A stretch of DNA of 64,000 nt from Hymenobacter piscis (GCF_018760735.1 NZ_JAHHZN010000007.1:186001-250000); one strand, 5' to 3'; shown: positions 34,622 through 45,177, counted from the first letter of the stretch. The notes: generated from the sequence alone by a model not told the origin. A program made the numbers and translations.

Positions 34622-34744
34622 TTTGGAATTAGGAATTAAGAAGTAAGGAGTAAGAATTGCAAGCCAGTCGTTCACTGCGCCCAATCTTCCGTCTTACTTC
34701 ATGCTGGACTCTTTCAAGGCAGTCAAAGGATGTTCTTACTTCTA
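34622..34744. repeat. Word hairpin, class 'agaagtaag' (mrdA-rodA spacer)
   Basis: The left arm (34622-34660) holds GGAATTAAGAAGTAAGGAGTAAGAATT; the right arm ends CTTACTTCTA at the stop codon of mrdA (34735-34744). AGAAGTAAG and CTTACTTCT pair exactly, with further CTTACTTC copies at 34693. The spacer contains no other feature. Confidence 0.65.
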
Positions 34745-36586
34745 ATGCCGGCGGCGGACGATAAACCGGTCGGCGGAGCCGGGCAGCCATGCTTCCCAGC
34801 GCTTCCGCCAGGGCGCTACTTCGCCACGCAGATATTTCTCCATGATGAGGGCGGCCAGCGGGGCCGCTGAGCTGCCGCCGAAGCCGGCGTTTTCGATGAA
34901 GACGACGATGGCAATTTTAGGGTCCTGGGCCGGGGCGAAGGCGGCGAAGGTGGCGTGGTCCTCGCCGTGGGGGTTTTGCACGGTGCCGGTTTTGCCGGCC
35001 ACTGAAATGCCCATATCCAGCAGGCTGGCGTTGTTGCCGGTGCCGCCCTTGCCATCCACCACGCTTTGCATGCCGGGAATTATCTGCTCAAAATGGATGG
35101 GGTCGACGCCCACGGTGTGCTTCACCTTGTACTCGGGCAGCGGACCGCTCTGGCCCACACTGCTCACGAAGTGGGGCGTATAGTACCAGCCCCGGTTGGC
35201 AATGGTGGCCATGATGTTGGCCATCTGCAGGCCGGTAATCCCGATTTCGCCCTGCCCGATGCTGAGCGAATACACCGTGCGGAAGCTCCAGCGGTGGTAG
35301 CCGTTGCGTTTGTCGTAGAACTCGGGCGAGGGAATCAGGCCCTTCTTCTCCTGGCCCATGTCTACGCCCAGCTTTTCGCCCAGGCCGAACTGCCGCACCT
35401 TGCGCCGCCACTCGCCCAGGCCCAGGCGGGCATCTTCGAAGCGGTTGGTGGAACGCCCGCGCAGCACGGTGGCCCGCATCACCTGGTAGAAGTAGGGGTT
35501 GCAGCTCTGCTTGATGGCAATGCCCACGTTGCTGGGATACTCGTGGCGGTGGGTGCAGCGCACCAGCTTCCAGTTGCACGGAAACGGCGTCTGGGGCGTC
35601 ACCACGCCGGCCTGCAGGGCCACCAGCTCGTTCACCAGCTTGAACGTGGAGCCGGGCGGGTAGGTAGCCATCAGCGGGCGGTTGAAGAGCGGCTGCTCGG
35701 GGTTGTTGAGCAGCTCCATGTAGCGGTTGCCCATACCCTTGCCCGACAGCATCTCGGGGTCGAACATCGGGGCCGAGACGAAGACCAGTATTTCGCCGGT
35801 CTTGGGGTCGAGGGCCACCACGGAGCCGCGCTTGCCGGCCATGAGTTGCTCGGCGTAGGCCTGCAGGTCGGAGTCGAGGCTCAGGTGCAGGTCCTGCCCG
35901 GCCACCGAGAGCGTGTCGTACTCGCCGCCCCGGAAGGCGCCCTTCTCGATGCCGCGCACGTTCACCATGCGGTACTGCACCCCGCGCCGGCCCATAAGCT
36001 GCTTCTCGTAGTAGGATTCCAGGCCCGTAATGCCCAGAAACTCGCCGGGCTGGTACTTGGCGTACTGGGGCCGCTCCAGCAGCTTGGGCGTAATGGAGCC
36101 CACGTAGCCCAGGGCGTGGGCCATGGTGTGGGTGTTGTAGGAGCGGGCCATCCGGGCCTTCACGCTGAAACCGGGAAAGTCAATCAGGTTGTCCTGAATG
36201 GCGGCCAGCTCGGGCGTACTCAGGTTCTGAACCAGCGGCGAGGCCTTCACCCGGCTGAACTTGCGGGCGGCCTGCAGGGCCTCGCGCACATCGGCCAGCG
36301 GCAGCTGGAGCAGCTCGCTGAAGCGCAGGGTGTCGAGGTTTTTCACTTCCCGGGGCACCACCATCAGGTCGTACACGGGCGTGTTCTGCACCAGAATCTG
36401 GCCCTTACGGTCGTAAATCAGGCCCCGGTAGGGAGGTTGCACGATGCGCTGGAGCGTGTTGCGGTCAGCGGCCAGCTTGTAGCTGCCATCCAGCACCTGG
36501 ATGTAGAAAAGGCGCGTCGCAAAAACCAACGCGACGGCCAGGAAAATTGCCTGGACTACGTACTTGCGGCCTTCGAGGTATTGCAA
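34742..36586 (-). CDS. mrdA: Penicillin-binding protein 2
   Basis: Cell-elongation transpeptidase, partner of RodA, 614 residues. One N-terminal membrane helix (VVQAIFLAVALVFATRLFYIQV) is followed by the dimerisation domain (RGLIYDRKGQILVQNTPVYDL) and the transpeptidase domain with STFK (Ser313-Lys316), the SxN motif SCN and KTGT (from Lys532). The start is taken as the TTG at 36586 (LQYLEGRKYVVQ), which aligns with relatives; upstream ATGs fall in repeat sequence. It lies between mreD and rodA. Confidence 0.92.
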   Translation of the reverse strand: MQYLEGRKYVVQAIFLAVALVFATRLFYIQVLDGSYKLAADRNTLQRIVQPPYRGLIYDRKGQILVQNTPVYDLMVVPREVKNLDTLRFSELLQLPLADVREALQAARKFSRVKASPLVQNLSTPELAAIQDNLIDFPGFSVKARMARSYNTHTMAHALGYVGSITPKLLERPQYAKYQPGEFLGITGLESYYEKQLMGRRGVQYRMVNVRGIEKGAFRGGEYDTLSVAGQDLHLSLDSDLQAYAEQLMAGKRGSVVALDPKTGEILVFVSAPMFDPEMLSGKGMGNRYMELLNNPEQPLFNRPLMATYPPGSTFKLVNELVALQAGVVTPQTPFPCNWKLVRCTHRHEYPSNVGIAIKQSCNPYFYQVMRATVLRGRSTNRFEDARLGLGEWRRKVRQFGLGEKLGVDMGQEKKGLIPSPEFYDKRNGYHRWSFRTVYSLSIGQGEIGITGLQMANIMATIANRGWYYTPHFVSSVGQSGPLPEYKVKHTVGVDPIHFEQIIPGMQSVVDGKGGTGNNASLLDMGISVAGKTGTVQNPHGEDHATFAAFAPAQDPKIAIVVFIENAGFGGSSAAPLAALIMEKYLRGEVAPWRKRWEAWLPGSADRFIVRRRH

Positions 36587-36673
36587 AGCAGAAGAATCTG
36601 AAAAGGAAAGGGTTCCGCCCGTTAGCGGTCGAAAGACAAAGATAACCCCAGCCGCGGCGAAATAGTGCGCGGC

Positions 36674-36798
36674 GGTGAGCTGGTGAAATAGTGAGGTGGT
36701 GAAATGGTGCATTGAGGTTCAGTGGTCCTAACTGCGCAAGGGGCGCCACCAGGACCACTGAACCTTAACTCACCATCTCACTATTTCACTAGCCCACC
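36674..36798. repeat. Word hairpin, class 'gtgaaatagtgag' (mreD-mrdA spacer)
   Basis: Left arm 36674-36729 and right arm 36751-36798. The inner stem GTTCAGTGGTCCT / AGGACCACTGAAC is 13 bp perfect; the outer arms carry GGTGAAATAGTGAGGTGG and CACCATCTCACTATTTCAC words. The right arm ends 22 bases from the mreD stop codon. It shares GTGAAATAGTGAG with 56938-57018. Confidence 0.85.
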
Positions 36799-36820
36799 TT
36801 GAGCCATTTCACCTCCTCCC

Positions 36821-37357
36821 CTACCGCTTGCGCCGCCGGGTAGGGAAGAACACCAGTTGAATGATGAGCAGGGTGAGGCCGGTGTAGAGGGTGCTGAGCA
36901 GAATTTTGGCCAGCATCAGGCCCGGGGCCCGGAACGAGCCCAGCTCCAGCACGAAAAACGCCACGTGGTGAATGGCCGTGAGCAGGGTCAGGTACACCAC
37001 CATCCACTGCCAGCCCATCTGGTGAATATTCACCGAATCCTGGGCGTCGTAGCCGTCGCGGGGCGTGAGCAGGCGCAGCACCCAGGGCCGCAGATACATC
37101 ACCAGCACGGCGGCGGCGGCGTGCACCCCGCCGGTATCGAAGACCATGTCCAGGGAAATGCCCACCCCAAAACCCAGCAGCAGCTGCACCACAATGGGCG
37201 TCCCGATGGGCAGAAACAGCAGAAAGCCCAGGTACACGAAGCACCAGGCCAGGTCGAAGAGCACGAAGTCGGAACCGCTGATCAGCAGCACGTACAGGGC
37301 CAGGTAGATGCCCCCGCGCAGTGCCTGCCACAGAATTTCAAAAATCCCTCCCCTCAT
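36821..37357 (-). CDS. mreD: Rod shape-determining protein MreD
   Basis: Inner-membrane component of the elongasome, 178 residues with five to six helices. It starts with a cytoplasmic turn and helix LALYVLLISGSDFVLFDLAWCFVYLGFLLFLP; the central GFGVGISLDMVFDTGGVHAAAAVLVMYLRPWVLR matches the conserved MreD region with the Asp after the glycine-rich helix. The start codon overlaps the mreC stop by four bases (ATGA), indicating translational coupling. Confidence 0.9.
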   Translation of the reverse strand: MRGGIFEILWQALRGGIYLALYVLLISGSDFVLFDLAWCFVYLGFLLFLPIGTPIVVQLLLGFGVGISLDMVFDTGGVHAAAAVLVMYLRPWVLRLLTPRDGYDAQDSVNIHQMGWQWMVVYLTLLTAIHHVAFFVLELGSFRAPGLMLAKILLSTLYTGLTLLIIQLVFFPTRRRKR

Positions 37358-38277
37358 GGCCGTTTGGTTTCGATATGGACGCCGGCGCGCACTTCCAGCG
37401 TATCGCGCTCGGGCTTGGGGCCACTCGTGACGAGGTACACGTAGGTGAGACGCGAAAAATTCACGGCCAGCCGCACGCGTACCGTCCAGAAGTTCTTGTC
37501 CGGCTCCTTCACGAACGAATCGACGGTGCCCACCAGCACGCCCTCCGGGAAAACGGCGTTGTAGCCCGAGGTCACGACCGTATCGCCCTTCAGGAGCTTG
37601 TTCTGGCGCGGAATGTTGTCGAGCAGCACGTGGGTGGGGTCGTCGCCGAGCCAGCGGACGGTGCCGATGGTGCCGTCGCGCTGGAGGCGGGCCGAGGTCC
37701 GCGACTGCGAGTGCAGCACCGAGGTAATGGTGGCGTAGTGCTCCGAAAACACCTTCACCCGGCCCACCACGCCCTCGGCCGATACCACGCCCATGCCCTC
37801 GCGCACGCCGTCTGCCCGCCCCACATTCAGGGTCAGATAGTTATCCACGGGGCGGTTGGTGCTGCTCACTACACGGGCCGGAATCAGGGGGTAGTCGGGG
37901 TCGTGGGCGGCCAGGGTACGCAGGCCCAGCAGCAGCGAATCGGGGCGGTCCAGCAGGGCCAGGCGGGCCCGCGTTACGCTGTCCTGGCGCACGGGCAGCG
38001 AATCGGGGGCCCGGTCGCTCAGGTCGGGCTTGTAGAACTGCTGGCGCAGGCGGGCATTTTCCTGCATCAGCTCCTGGTTGATGTCCACGAGCCGGAAATA
38101 ATCCTGCACCTGATTACGCCAGTCCAGCACCTGGCCCACGTAGGTGTTGGCCGAGTTGAAGAAGGCGGCCCGCTGGTAGGTACTGTTGCGCACCAGCAGG
38201 TACAGGCTCAGCACTTCCAGCACCGCAAATACCAGGATACCCCGGTAGCGAAACAGAAAGGCGAACAGGTTATTCAT
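37354..38277 (-). CDS. mreC: Rod shape-determining protein MreC
   Basis: Bitopic periplasmic scaffold of the elongasome, 307 residues: one N-terminal helix (FLFRYRGILVFAVLEVLSLYLLV), a coiled-coil segment (about 60-95), then the two beta-barrel domains with TLNVGRADGVREGMGVVS and VGTVDSFVKEPDKNFWTVRVRLAVNFSRL near the end. It is transcribed from the mreB side and couples to mreD. ATG at 38277 lies 4 bases from the arm of the mreB-mreC hairpin. Confidence 0.93.
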   Translation of the reverse strand: MNNLFAFLFRYRGILVFAVLEVLSLYLLVRNSTYQRAAFFNSANTYVGQVLDWRNQVQDYFRLVDINQELMQENARLRQQFYKPDLSDRAPDSLPVRQDSVTRARLALLDRPDSLLLGLRTLAAHDPDYPLIPARVVSSTNRPVDNYLTLNVGRADGVREGMGVVSAEGVVGRVKVFSEHYATITSVLHSQSRTSARLQRDGTIGTVRWLGDDPTHVLLDNIPRQNKLLKGDTVVTSGYNAVFPEGVLVGTVDSFVKEPDKNFWTVRVRLAVNFSRLTYVYLVTSGPKPERDTLEVRAGVHIETKRP

Positions 38278-38281
38278 TCTG

Positions 38282-38376
38282 GAGTGAGATATGAGAGGTA
38301 AGAAGCGAGAAATGAGACTGACGGGCTCATGCTGGGTTCGTCAGTCTCATTTCTCACTTCTCATATCTCACTTCTA
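38282..38376. repeat. Word hairpin, class 'gagaagtgag' (mreB-mreC spacer)
   Basis: Left arm 38282-38323 and right arm 38339-38376. They are near-perfect reverse complements, with the inner CGTCAGTCTCATTTCTC fully paired to GAGAAATGAGACTGACG. The right arm includes the mreB stop codon (TAG of TAGAAGTGAGATATGAGA on the minus strand), and the left arm ends next to the mreC ATG. There is no T run, so it is unlikely to be a plain terminator inside this operon. Confidence 0.92.
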
Positions 38377-39399
38377 AGTCAAAAGTACGCCGCGGAAGCC
38401 CTGGATATTCTTGATGGCGGCGCCGGTACCGCGCACCACGGCGCGCAGCGGGTCCTCGGCAATGTGGATGGGCAGCTTGGTTTTGGCGGCCAGGCGCTTG
38501 TCGAGGCCGCGCAGCAGGGCCCCGCCGCCGGTCAGGTGGATGCCGTTTTCGTAGATGTCGGCCGACAGCTCGGGCGGGCTGATTTCGAGGGCCTTGAGCA
38601 CGGCTTCCTCAATTTTAGCCACCGACTTATCGAGGGCAATGGCAATTTCCGACGACGTGACCTTGATTACCTTCGGGATGCCAGTCATCAGGTCGCGGCC
38701 GCGCACCTCGAAATCGGGCGGGGTTACTTCCAGCTCGGTCAGGGCCGCGCCGACTTCAATCTTGATGCGCTCGGCGCTCCGCTCCCCGATCAGCAGGTTG
38801 TGCTGGCGGCGCATGTAGTCGAGAATGTCCTGATTGAACACGTCGCCGGCCGTTTTGATCGACTGGTCGCAGACGATGCCCGAGAGGGCAATGACGGCAA
38901 TTTCGGTGGTGCCGCCCCCGATGTCGATAATCATCGAGCCGATGGGTTGCTCTACATCAATGCCGATGCCGATGGCGGCGGCCATGGGCTCCTGAATCAT
39001 CCAGACTTCCTTGGCCCCGGCGTGCTCGGCGGAGTCGCGCACGGCGCGCTTCTCCACTTCCGTAATGCCCGAGGGAATGCAGATCACCATGCGGTGGGAA
39101 GGCTGAAACAGGCGGTTGCGGGTGTCAATCATCTTGATCAACCCCTTGATCATCTCCTCGGCAGCGTGGAAGTCAGCAATAACGCCGTCTTTGAGGGGCC
39201 GGATGGTTTTGATGTTGTCGTGGGTTTTTTCGTGCATCTGCTGCGCCTGCCGACCCACGGCAATTACTTTATTGGTCGTGCGGTCTTTCGCAATGATGCT
39301 CGGCTCATCCACCACGATTTTATCGTTGTGAATGATGAGCGTGTTGGCCGTGCCCAGGTCAATGGCAATGTCGCTGGTCAAGAAATTAAAGAAACCCAT
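38374..39399 (-). CDS. mreB: Rod shape-determining protein MreB
   Basis: Actin-like cytoskeletal ATPase that guides cell elongation, 341 residues. The phosphate 1 motif DLGTANT lies near residue 12, phosphate 2 is MIIDIGGGTTEIAVIALSG, and the adenosine motif is LTGGGALLRGLD. ATG at 39399 gives the family start MGFFNFLTSDIAIDLG. A TACTTTTG box lies 55 bases upstream on the minus strand. It is the first gene of the rod operon. Confidence 0.97.
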   Translation of the reverse strand: MGFFNFLTSDIAIDLGTANTLIIHNDKIVVDEPSIIAKDRTTNKVIAVGRQAQQMHEKTHDNIKTIRPLKDGVIADFHAAEEMIKGLIKMIDTRNRLFQPSHRMVICIPSGITEVEKRAVRDSAEHAGAKEVWMIQEPMAAAIGIGIDVEQPIGSMIIDIGGGTTEIAVIALSGIVCDQSIKTAGDVFNQDILDYMRRQHNLLIGERSAERIKIEVGAALTELEVTPPDFEVRGRDLMTGIPKVIKVTSSEIAIALDKSVAKIEEAVLKALEISPPELSADIYENGIHLTGGGALLRGLDKRLAAKTKLPIHIAEDPLRAVVRGTGAAIKNIQGFRGVLLT

Positions 39400-39453
39400 C
39401 GAGTAACGGCAAGTAAATGAGAACGGGCGGCTTGCGCCCATCAAAAGTGGGGG

Positions 39454-39461
39454 CAAAAGTA
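39454..39461 (-). promoter_or_regulatory. -7 box for the mreB operon
   Basis: On the minus strand TACTTTTG is an exact match to TAnnTTTG, with a leader of about 50 bases to the mreB ATG. No clear -33 element is seen. Confidence 0.5.
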
Positions 39462-39566
39462 CGCAGGATTTAAGTAAGGCTGAACGGTCGGACGCGCATA
39501 TCGGGCGGCGCGCCGGGCAATGCCGCCCAATTCATCTGGTCGGCAGCAGCTCAGCCCGGGAAACAG

Positions 39567-39603
39567 AAAGCCCCGGACGCCTGGGCAGGCATCCGGGGCT
39601 TGT
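39567..39603 (-). terminator. Terminator after purH
   Basis: AAGCCCCGGA ... TCCGGGGCTT with a loop of about 15 bases, 49 bases past the purH stop in the transcribed direction. Confidence 0.8.
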
Positions 39604-39651
39604 GCAAGGGCTTGTTTTTCAGGCCGGCCAGGCTGATGTACGCCGGGCTGG

Positions 39652-41232
<1,581 letters not shown>

Positions 41233-41269
41233 GGCGGAAGTGGTTGGAGAGGATTGTGAAATGCTGCGC

Positions 41270-41277
41270 GAAGGTAG
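41270..41277 (-). promoter_or_regulatory. Possible -7 box for purH
   Basis: On the minus strand TACCTTCG matches TAnnTTTG at seven of eight positions, about 38 bases before the purH ATG. Confidence 0.35.
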
Positions 41278-41455
41278 GCACCACCCCGCGGGCTGGTGTT
41301 ACGGAATTATTAACAGCCGCCCCCGGGCGGGGTTTTTCGGCCCCGGTCCCGGGGGCCGCCGAACCGCCCAACGGCCCCGCAGCTCCACCGTACCAGCCAA
41401 CCGGGCCGCAGCTGCGTATAGCCAAGGCCTTTTTTCCGCTGCGTTTCCTCTACCG

Positions 41456-42601
41456 ATGCCCGAGCTTATTTCTGCCGCTGCTCCCCCCTGCCCCGCCACA
41501 GCCGTTGCCCGCGCGGCAGCCCTGGCGCCCCGCCTGCTGGCCCAGGCCCCCCACTCCGACCACGAGGGCGGCTTTCCTACCGCTGAGTTTAACTGGCTCC
41601 GTGAAGCCGGCCTGCTGGCGGCTCCGCTGGCGGTAGAGCAGGGCGGCAGCGGCCTGAACGAGCCCACCAACACCTACGAGCTGCTGAGCATCCTGGCCCA
41701 CCTCGGGCGCGGCAACCTGGCCGTGGGGCGCGTGTACGAGGGCCACGTGAACGCCCTGCAGCTGCTGAGCCGGTTCGGGCAGCCCGCGCAGGTGGCGCGC
41801 TGGGCCGCCGACGCCCGGGCCGGCCACCTGTTCGGGGTCTGGAACACGGAAGCCCACGACGGCGTACGGCTGGAACCCCTGCCGGAGGGCCGCTACCGCC
41901 TGCACGGCAGTAAAACCTTCGGCTCCGGGGCGGGCCACCTCACCCGCCCCCTGCTCACGGCCGCCCTGCCCGACGGGGGCTGGCAAATGCTGATTCTGCC
42001 TGCCGACACCCAGACTCCGCAGTACGATGCTTCGTTCTGGCGGCCCTTGGGCATGCGGGCCTCGGCCAGCTTCCGGGTAGACCTGACGGGCCTGGAAATC
42101 GGGCCGGAGGAACTACTGGGCCGGCCCGGCGACTACTACCGCCAGCCCTGGTTCAGCGGGGGGGCCATCCGGTTCGCGGCCGTGCAGCTGGGCGGGGCCG
42201 AGGCCGTGTTCGACGAAACCCGCCGGTTTCTGCGCGAGCTTCACCGCACCGACGACCCGTACCAGCGCCAGCGCCTGGGCCAGCTGAGCATCTTGGTAGC
42301 CAGCGGCCAGCACTGGCTCCGGGCCGCCGCCCAGGTAGCCGCCCACTCCCCCGACGCCGACCACTTAGTGGCCCACGCCAACCTCGTGCGGTCAGCCATC
42401 GAAGACCTGTGCCTGCGCGTGCTGCCCCTGGCCGAGCGGTGCGTGGGGGCCCGCGGGCTGCTGCGGCCCGAGCCCTTCGAGCGCCTCCACCGCGACCTGA
42501 CCCACTACCTGCGCCAGCCCGCCCCCGATGCCGCCCTGGCCGACGCCGGCCGCTTCGCCCTTGAAAACCCCGCGCCCGCCTACCAGCTCTGGCATGCCTG
42601 A
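41456..42601 (+). CDS. Acyl-CoA dehydrogenase family protein
   Basis: FAD-binding oxidoreductase of the acyl-CoA dehydrogenase fold, 381 residues. The N-terminal helical domain (LREAGLLAAPLAVEQGGSGL), the beta domain (LFGVWNTEAHDGVRLEPL, LHGSKTFGSGAGHLTRPL) and the C-terminal helical domain (GARGLLRPEPFERLHRDLTHYLRQPAPD) are recognisable. The usual catalytic glutamate position is not certain. The PIG-L gene starts 8 bases before its stop, so the two are translationally linked; a methyltransferase follows and a glycosyltransferase lies opposite. The substrate is unknown; the context points to a modified sugar or lipid rather than beta-oxidation. ATG at 41456 fits the alignment best. Confidence 0.8.
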   Translation: MPELISAAAPPCPATAVARAAALAPRLLAQAPHSDHEGGFPTAEFNWLREAGLLAAPLAVEQGGSGLNEPTNTYELLSILAHLGRGNLAVGRVYEGHVNALQLLSRFGQPAQVARWAADARAGHLFGVWNTEAHDGVRLEPLPEGRYRLHGSKTFGSGAGHLTRPLLTAALPDGGWQMLILPADTQTPQYDASFWRPLGMRASASFRVDLTGLEIGPEELLGRPGDYYRQPWFSGGAIRFAAVQLGGAEAVFDETRRFLRELHRTDDPYQRQRLGQLSILVASGQHWLRAAAQVAAHSPDADHLVAHANLVRSAIEDLCLRVLPLAERCVGARGLLRPEPFERLHRDLTHYLRQPAPDAALADAGRFALENPAPAYQLWHA

Positions 42602-43343
42602 TTTCCAACCTTTCGATTTTGCTGCGCTACCCCTGCGCCCGGCCACTTACGCCGCGGAGCTGGGCCCTACCGTGGTAGTAGCCCCCCACCCCGACGACGA
42701 GAGCCTGGGCTGCGGGGGGCTGCTGGCTTTGCTGGCCCGGGCCGGGCTACCGGTCTGGGGCATCCTGGTCAGCGACGGGACCATGTCGCACCCCCATTCC
42801 CGGAAGTTTCCGGCCCCCGCCCGGCAGGCCCTGCGCGAAACTGAGCTGCGCTTGGCCCTGGCGGAACTGGGCCTCGCGGCCGACCGCCTCACCGCCCTGC
42901 ACTTGCCCGATGGTCAGGTGCCCGGCCCCGATACGGCGGCCGGCGCAACGGCCGTGCAGGCTCTGGCGGCGGTGTTGCGGGAGCAGCAACCGGCCACCGT
43001 GCTGGTGCCCTGGCGGCGCGACCCCCACCCCGACCACCGCGCCACCAGCCAACTCGTGCGCGCGGCCCTGGCCCTGCTGCCCCGGCCGCCCCGGCTGCTG
43101 GAATACGTGGTCTGGGCCTGGGAACGGGCCGCTTCCGCCGACCTGCCCCAGCCCGGCGAGGTAACGGGCTGGCAGCTCGATATCGGCCCGGTGCTGGAAC
43201 GCAAGCAGCGCGCCATTGCGGCCCACCGCTCCCAGCTGCCCGGCTCCCCCATTGATGATGACCCCACCGGCTTTACGCTGGCGCCTTCCATGCTGGCCCA
43301 CTTTACCCGGCCCCGGGAAGTGTACCTGGAAGCAGCCCGCTAG
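42594..43343 (+). CDS. PIG-L family deacetylase
   Basis: Zinc-dependent N-acetyl deacetylase, often acting on GlcNAc-containing conjugates; 249 residues. Metal and catalytic residues are in PHPDDESLGCGG (near residue 30-41) and DPHPDHRATS; the rest resembles LmbE/MshB-like proteins. ATG at 42594 overlaps the upstream stop by 8 bases. Its place between an acyl-CoA dehydrogenase and a methyltransferase suggests work on a common intermediate. Confidence 0.87.
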   Translation: MPDFQPFDFAALPLRPATYAAELGPTVVVAPHPDDESLGCGGLLALLARAGLPVWGILVSDGTMSHPHSRKFPAPARQALRETELRLALAELGLAADRLTALHLPDGQVPGPDTAAGATAVQALAAVLREQQPATVLVPWRRDPHPDHRATSQLVRAALALLPRPPRLLEYVVWAWERAASADLPQPGEVTGWQLDIGPVLERKQRAIAAHRSQLPGSPIDDDPTGFTLAPSMLAHFTRPREVYLEAAR

Positions 43344-43383
43344 CCCCCACCGGTTCGGCTCCCCCGAATCTATCTACCGACCT

Positions 43384-43986
43384 ATGGAAACCAACCCCAA
43401 CCAGCCGCACACGCTGCCTCCCGACTACTTCGATGCCGTGTACCAGGCCAACCAGGACCCGTGGAAGTTCGAAACCAGCCCCTACGAGCGGGAGAAGTAC
43501 GCCACCACCCTGGCCGCCCTGCCGCGCGCGCATTACGAAAGGGCCTTCGAAATCGGCTGCTCCCTGGGCGTGCTGACTGAGCAGCTGGCCGCCCGCTGCG
43601 GCCAGCTGCTGGCCGTGGATGTGGCGGCCGCGCCCCTGGAGCGCGCCCGCCAACGGTGCGCCTACCTGCCCCAGGTAACGCTGGAGCAGCGGCGCATCCC
43701 GGAAGAATTTCCGGCTGGCAAGTTCGATTTGATTGTGGTGTCGGAGGTAGGTTATTACTGGAGCCCGGCCGATCTGGAGCGGGCAGCGGCCCGGATACTG
43801 GCCGCGCTGGTCCCGGGCGGCCACCTGCTGCTGGTGCACTGGACACCCCCGGTCCACGACTACCCCCTGACCGGCGACGCCGTGCACGAGTTCTTCCTGC
43901 ACCAGACCCCGGCCGAGCCCCTCCTGCGCCACCTGCACGGCCAGCGCCACGACCAGTACCGCCTCGACCTGCTGGAACGCCGGTAG
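43384..43986 (+). CDS. SAM-dependent methyltransferase, NodS-like
   Basis: A class I methyltransferase of 200 residues. SAM motif I is FEIGCSLGVLTEQLA (near residue 54-68), motif II includes LLAVDVAAAPLERAR, and post-motif DLIVVSEVGYYWSPADLERAA is typical of the NodS branch. The N-terminal DAVYQANQDPWKFETSPYEREKYATTLAAL is also shared by that branch, which N-methylates glucosamine units in Nod factor. The stop codon TAG directly abuts the stop of the opposite glycosyltransferase gene. Confidence 0.87.
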   Translation: METNPNQPHTLPPDYFDAVYQANQDPWKFETSPYEREKYATTLAALPRAHYERAFEIGCSLGVLTEQLAARCGQLLAVDVAAAPLERARQRCAYLPQVTLEQRRIPEEFPAGKFDLIVVSEVGYYWSPADLERAAARILAALVPGGHLLLVHWTPPVHDYPLTGDAVHEFFLHQTPAEPLLRHLHGQRHDQYRLDLLERR

Positions 43987-45177
43987 TCAGCCAGGCTGGC
44001 GGGCTACTGCCCGGCCGGCTGCCGGAGCAGCGGTGAGGCGGGCCAGCTCGAGACGCAGGACCGCAATGGCCTGGCGCAGGGGCACGGTGGCAAATCCGTT
44101 GGCGGGCCCGACCTGAGGCCGGGCCCACTCCCAGAAGGCTCCGAACGAGTCAAAGTCGGGCATAGCGGCCAGCACCGGCTCCGGCACGGCCGACGCGGTG
44201 CCAGCCGCTGCTAAGCGGTCGGGCCAGCTCTGCCGAAGCTGCCGGCGCAGCTGCAGCTCGGCCAAGTAGTCGGCCGGGGCGGGCACCAGCGCCTCTTCCG
44301 TGCCCAGACTGGCCCATTCCCGCAACTGCCAGGAAAGGCCAACCGCGACCCGGCCCTGCCGGCGGCCGGAAGTGTATACCCGCACCGACGGGCTGTGGCG
44401 CACGCGCAAATCGTGGCGCAGCAGGGCCTGATACAGGGCTTCATCTTCCAGGTACGGCACCACGGGCAGGCCCCCCACCCGGCGGTAGGCTAGCGGCGTG
44501 AGGGCAAAGCTGGCCCCGAAGTGCTGATGATGCCGGGGCCAGGGGTCATGAACTTGCGGGTCGAGCAGCGCTTCCAGGCGGGCCCGCAGCAGATGATACG
44601 TGGCATCCTGGAGCTGGCGACGACGCACCGGACAGGCCGGGTTCGATTCCGCCATCAGGATGCGGCCGCACACGGCATCGGCGCCGGCGGTCAGCTCCCG
44701 GAAAGTAGCCGCGAGCCAGTCGGGCGCCACCCGGGTGTCGGCGTCGGTGCTGATGAGGCAGGCGGCAGCGGGCGAGGCGGCCTGCTCGAGCCGACGGGCG
44801 GCTTCATCCAGCAGCAGGCGGCGGGCCCGGCCCACGTGGGCTTCGGCGGCGGGCAGGGTTATTTCGGCCACGTGCAGGGTGAGGCCCGGATGGGTGCGGA
44901 CGGAGGTGCGCGCCACGTGGGCCGTATCGTCGTGGCAGTTGTTGGCCAGCACCAGCACCTCAAAGGTGCCCGGCGGCCAGGGTTTTCCGGCCGGACTCAC
45001 CTGCGCGGCCAGGGCGGCCAGGGTCGCGGGCAGCTCGGCGGCCTCGTCTTTGGCTGGAATCACGATGGTAGCCCTCAGCCCGACCGCCGGCGCGGGCAGG
45101 TGCTGCCAGAGCGCCGACACGGCAGCTGCCGAAGGAGCGGTTGGCAACAAAAGGGGCAACGGCGGGGCGTGTTCCAT
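43987..45177 (-). CDS. Glycosyltransferase family 2
   Basis: A 396-residue GT-A type glycosyltransferase. The nucleotide-binding start ATIVIPAKDEAAELPATLAAL, the acidic motif STDADTRVAPDW and the later acceptor-side motif YLEDEALYQALL are visible. The N-terminal 30 residues are Pro/Leu-rich and not conserved-looking. It is convergent with the methyltransferase gene with no base between the two stop codons. Membership in the same pathway as the acyl-CoA dehydrogenase, PIG-L and methyltransferase genes is inferred from this tight packing and a remembered recurrence of this gene set in other phyla. Confidence 0.85.
   Translation of the reverse strand: MEHAPPLPLLLPTAPSAAAVSALWQHLPAPAVGLRATIVIPAKDEAAELPATLAALAAQVSPAGKPWPPGTFEVLVLANNCHDDTAHVARTSVRTHPGLTLHVAEITLPAAEAHVGRARRLLLDEAARRLEQAASPAAACLISTDADTRVAPDWLAATFRELTAGADAVCGRILMAESNPACPVRRRQLQDATYHLLRARLEALLDPQVHDPWPRHHQHFGASFALTPLAYRRVGGLPVVPYLEDEALYQALLRHDLRVRHSPSVRVYTSGRRQGRVAVGLSWQLREWASLGTEEALVPAPADYLAELQLRRQLRQSWPDRLAAAGTASAVPEPVLAAMPDFDSFGAFWEWARPQVGPANGFATVPLRQAIAVLRLELARLTAAPAAGRAVARQPG

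Noticed and set aside
38282..38376. Intrinsic terminator between mreB and mreC
   Set aside because: The stem is long, but there is no T run, and mreC-mreD-mrdA-rodA have no other promoter in view, so it was kept as a repeat rather than a terminator.
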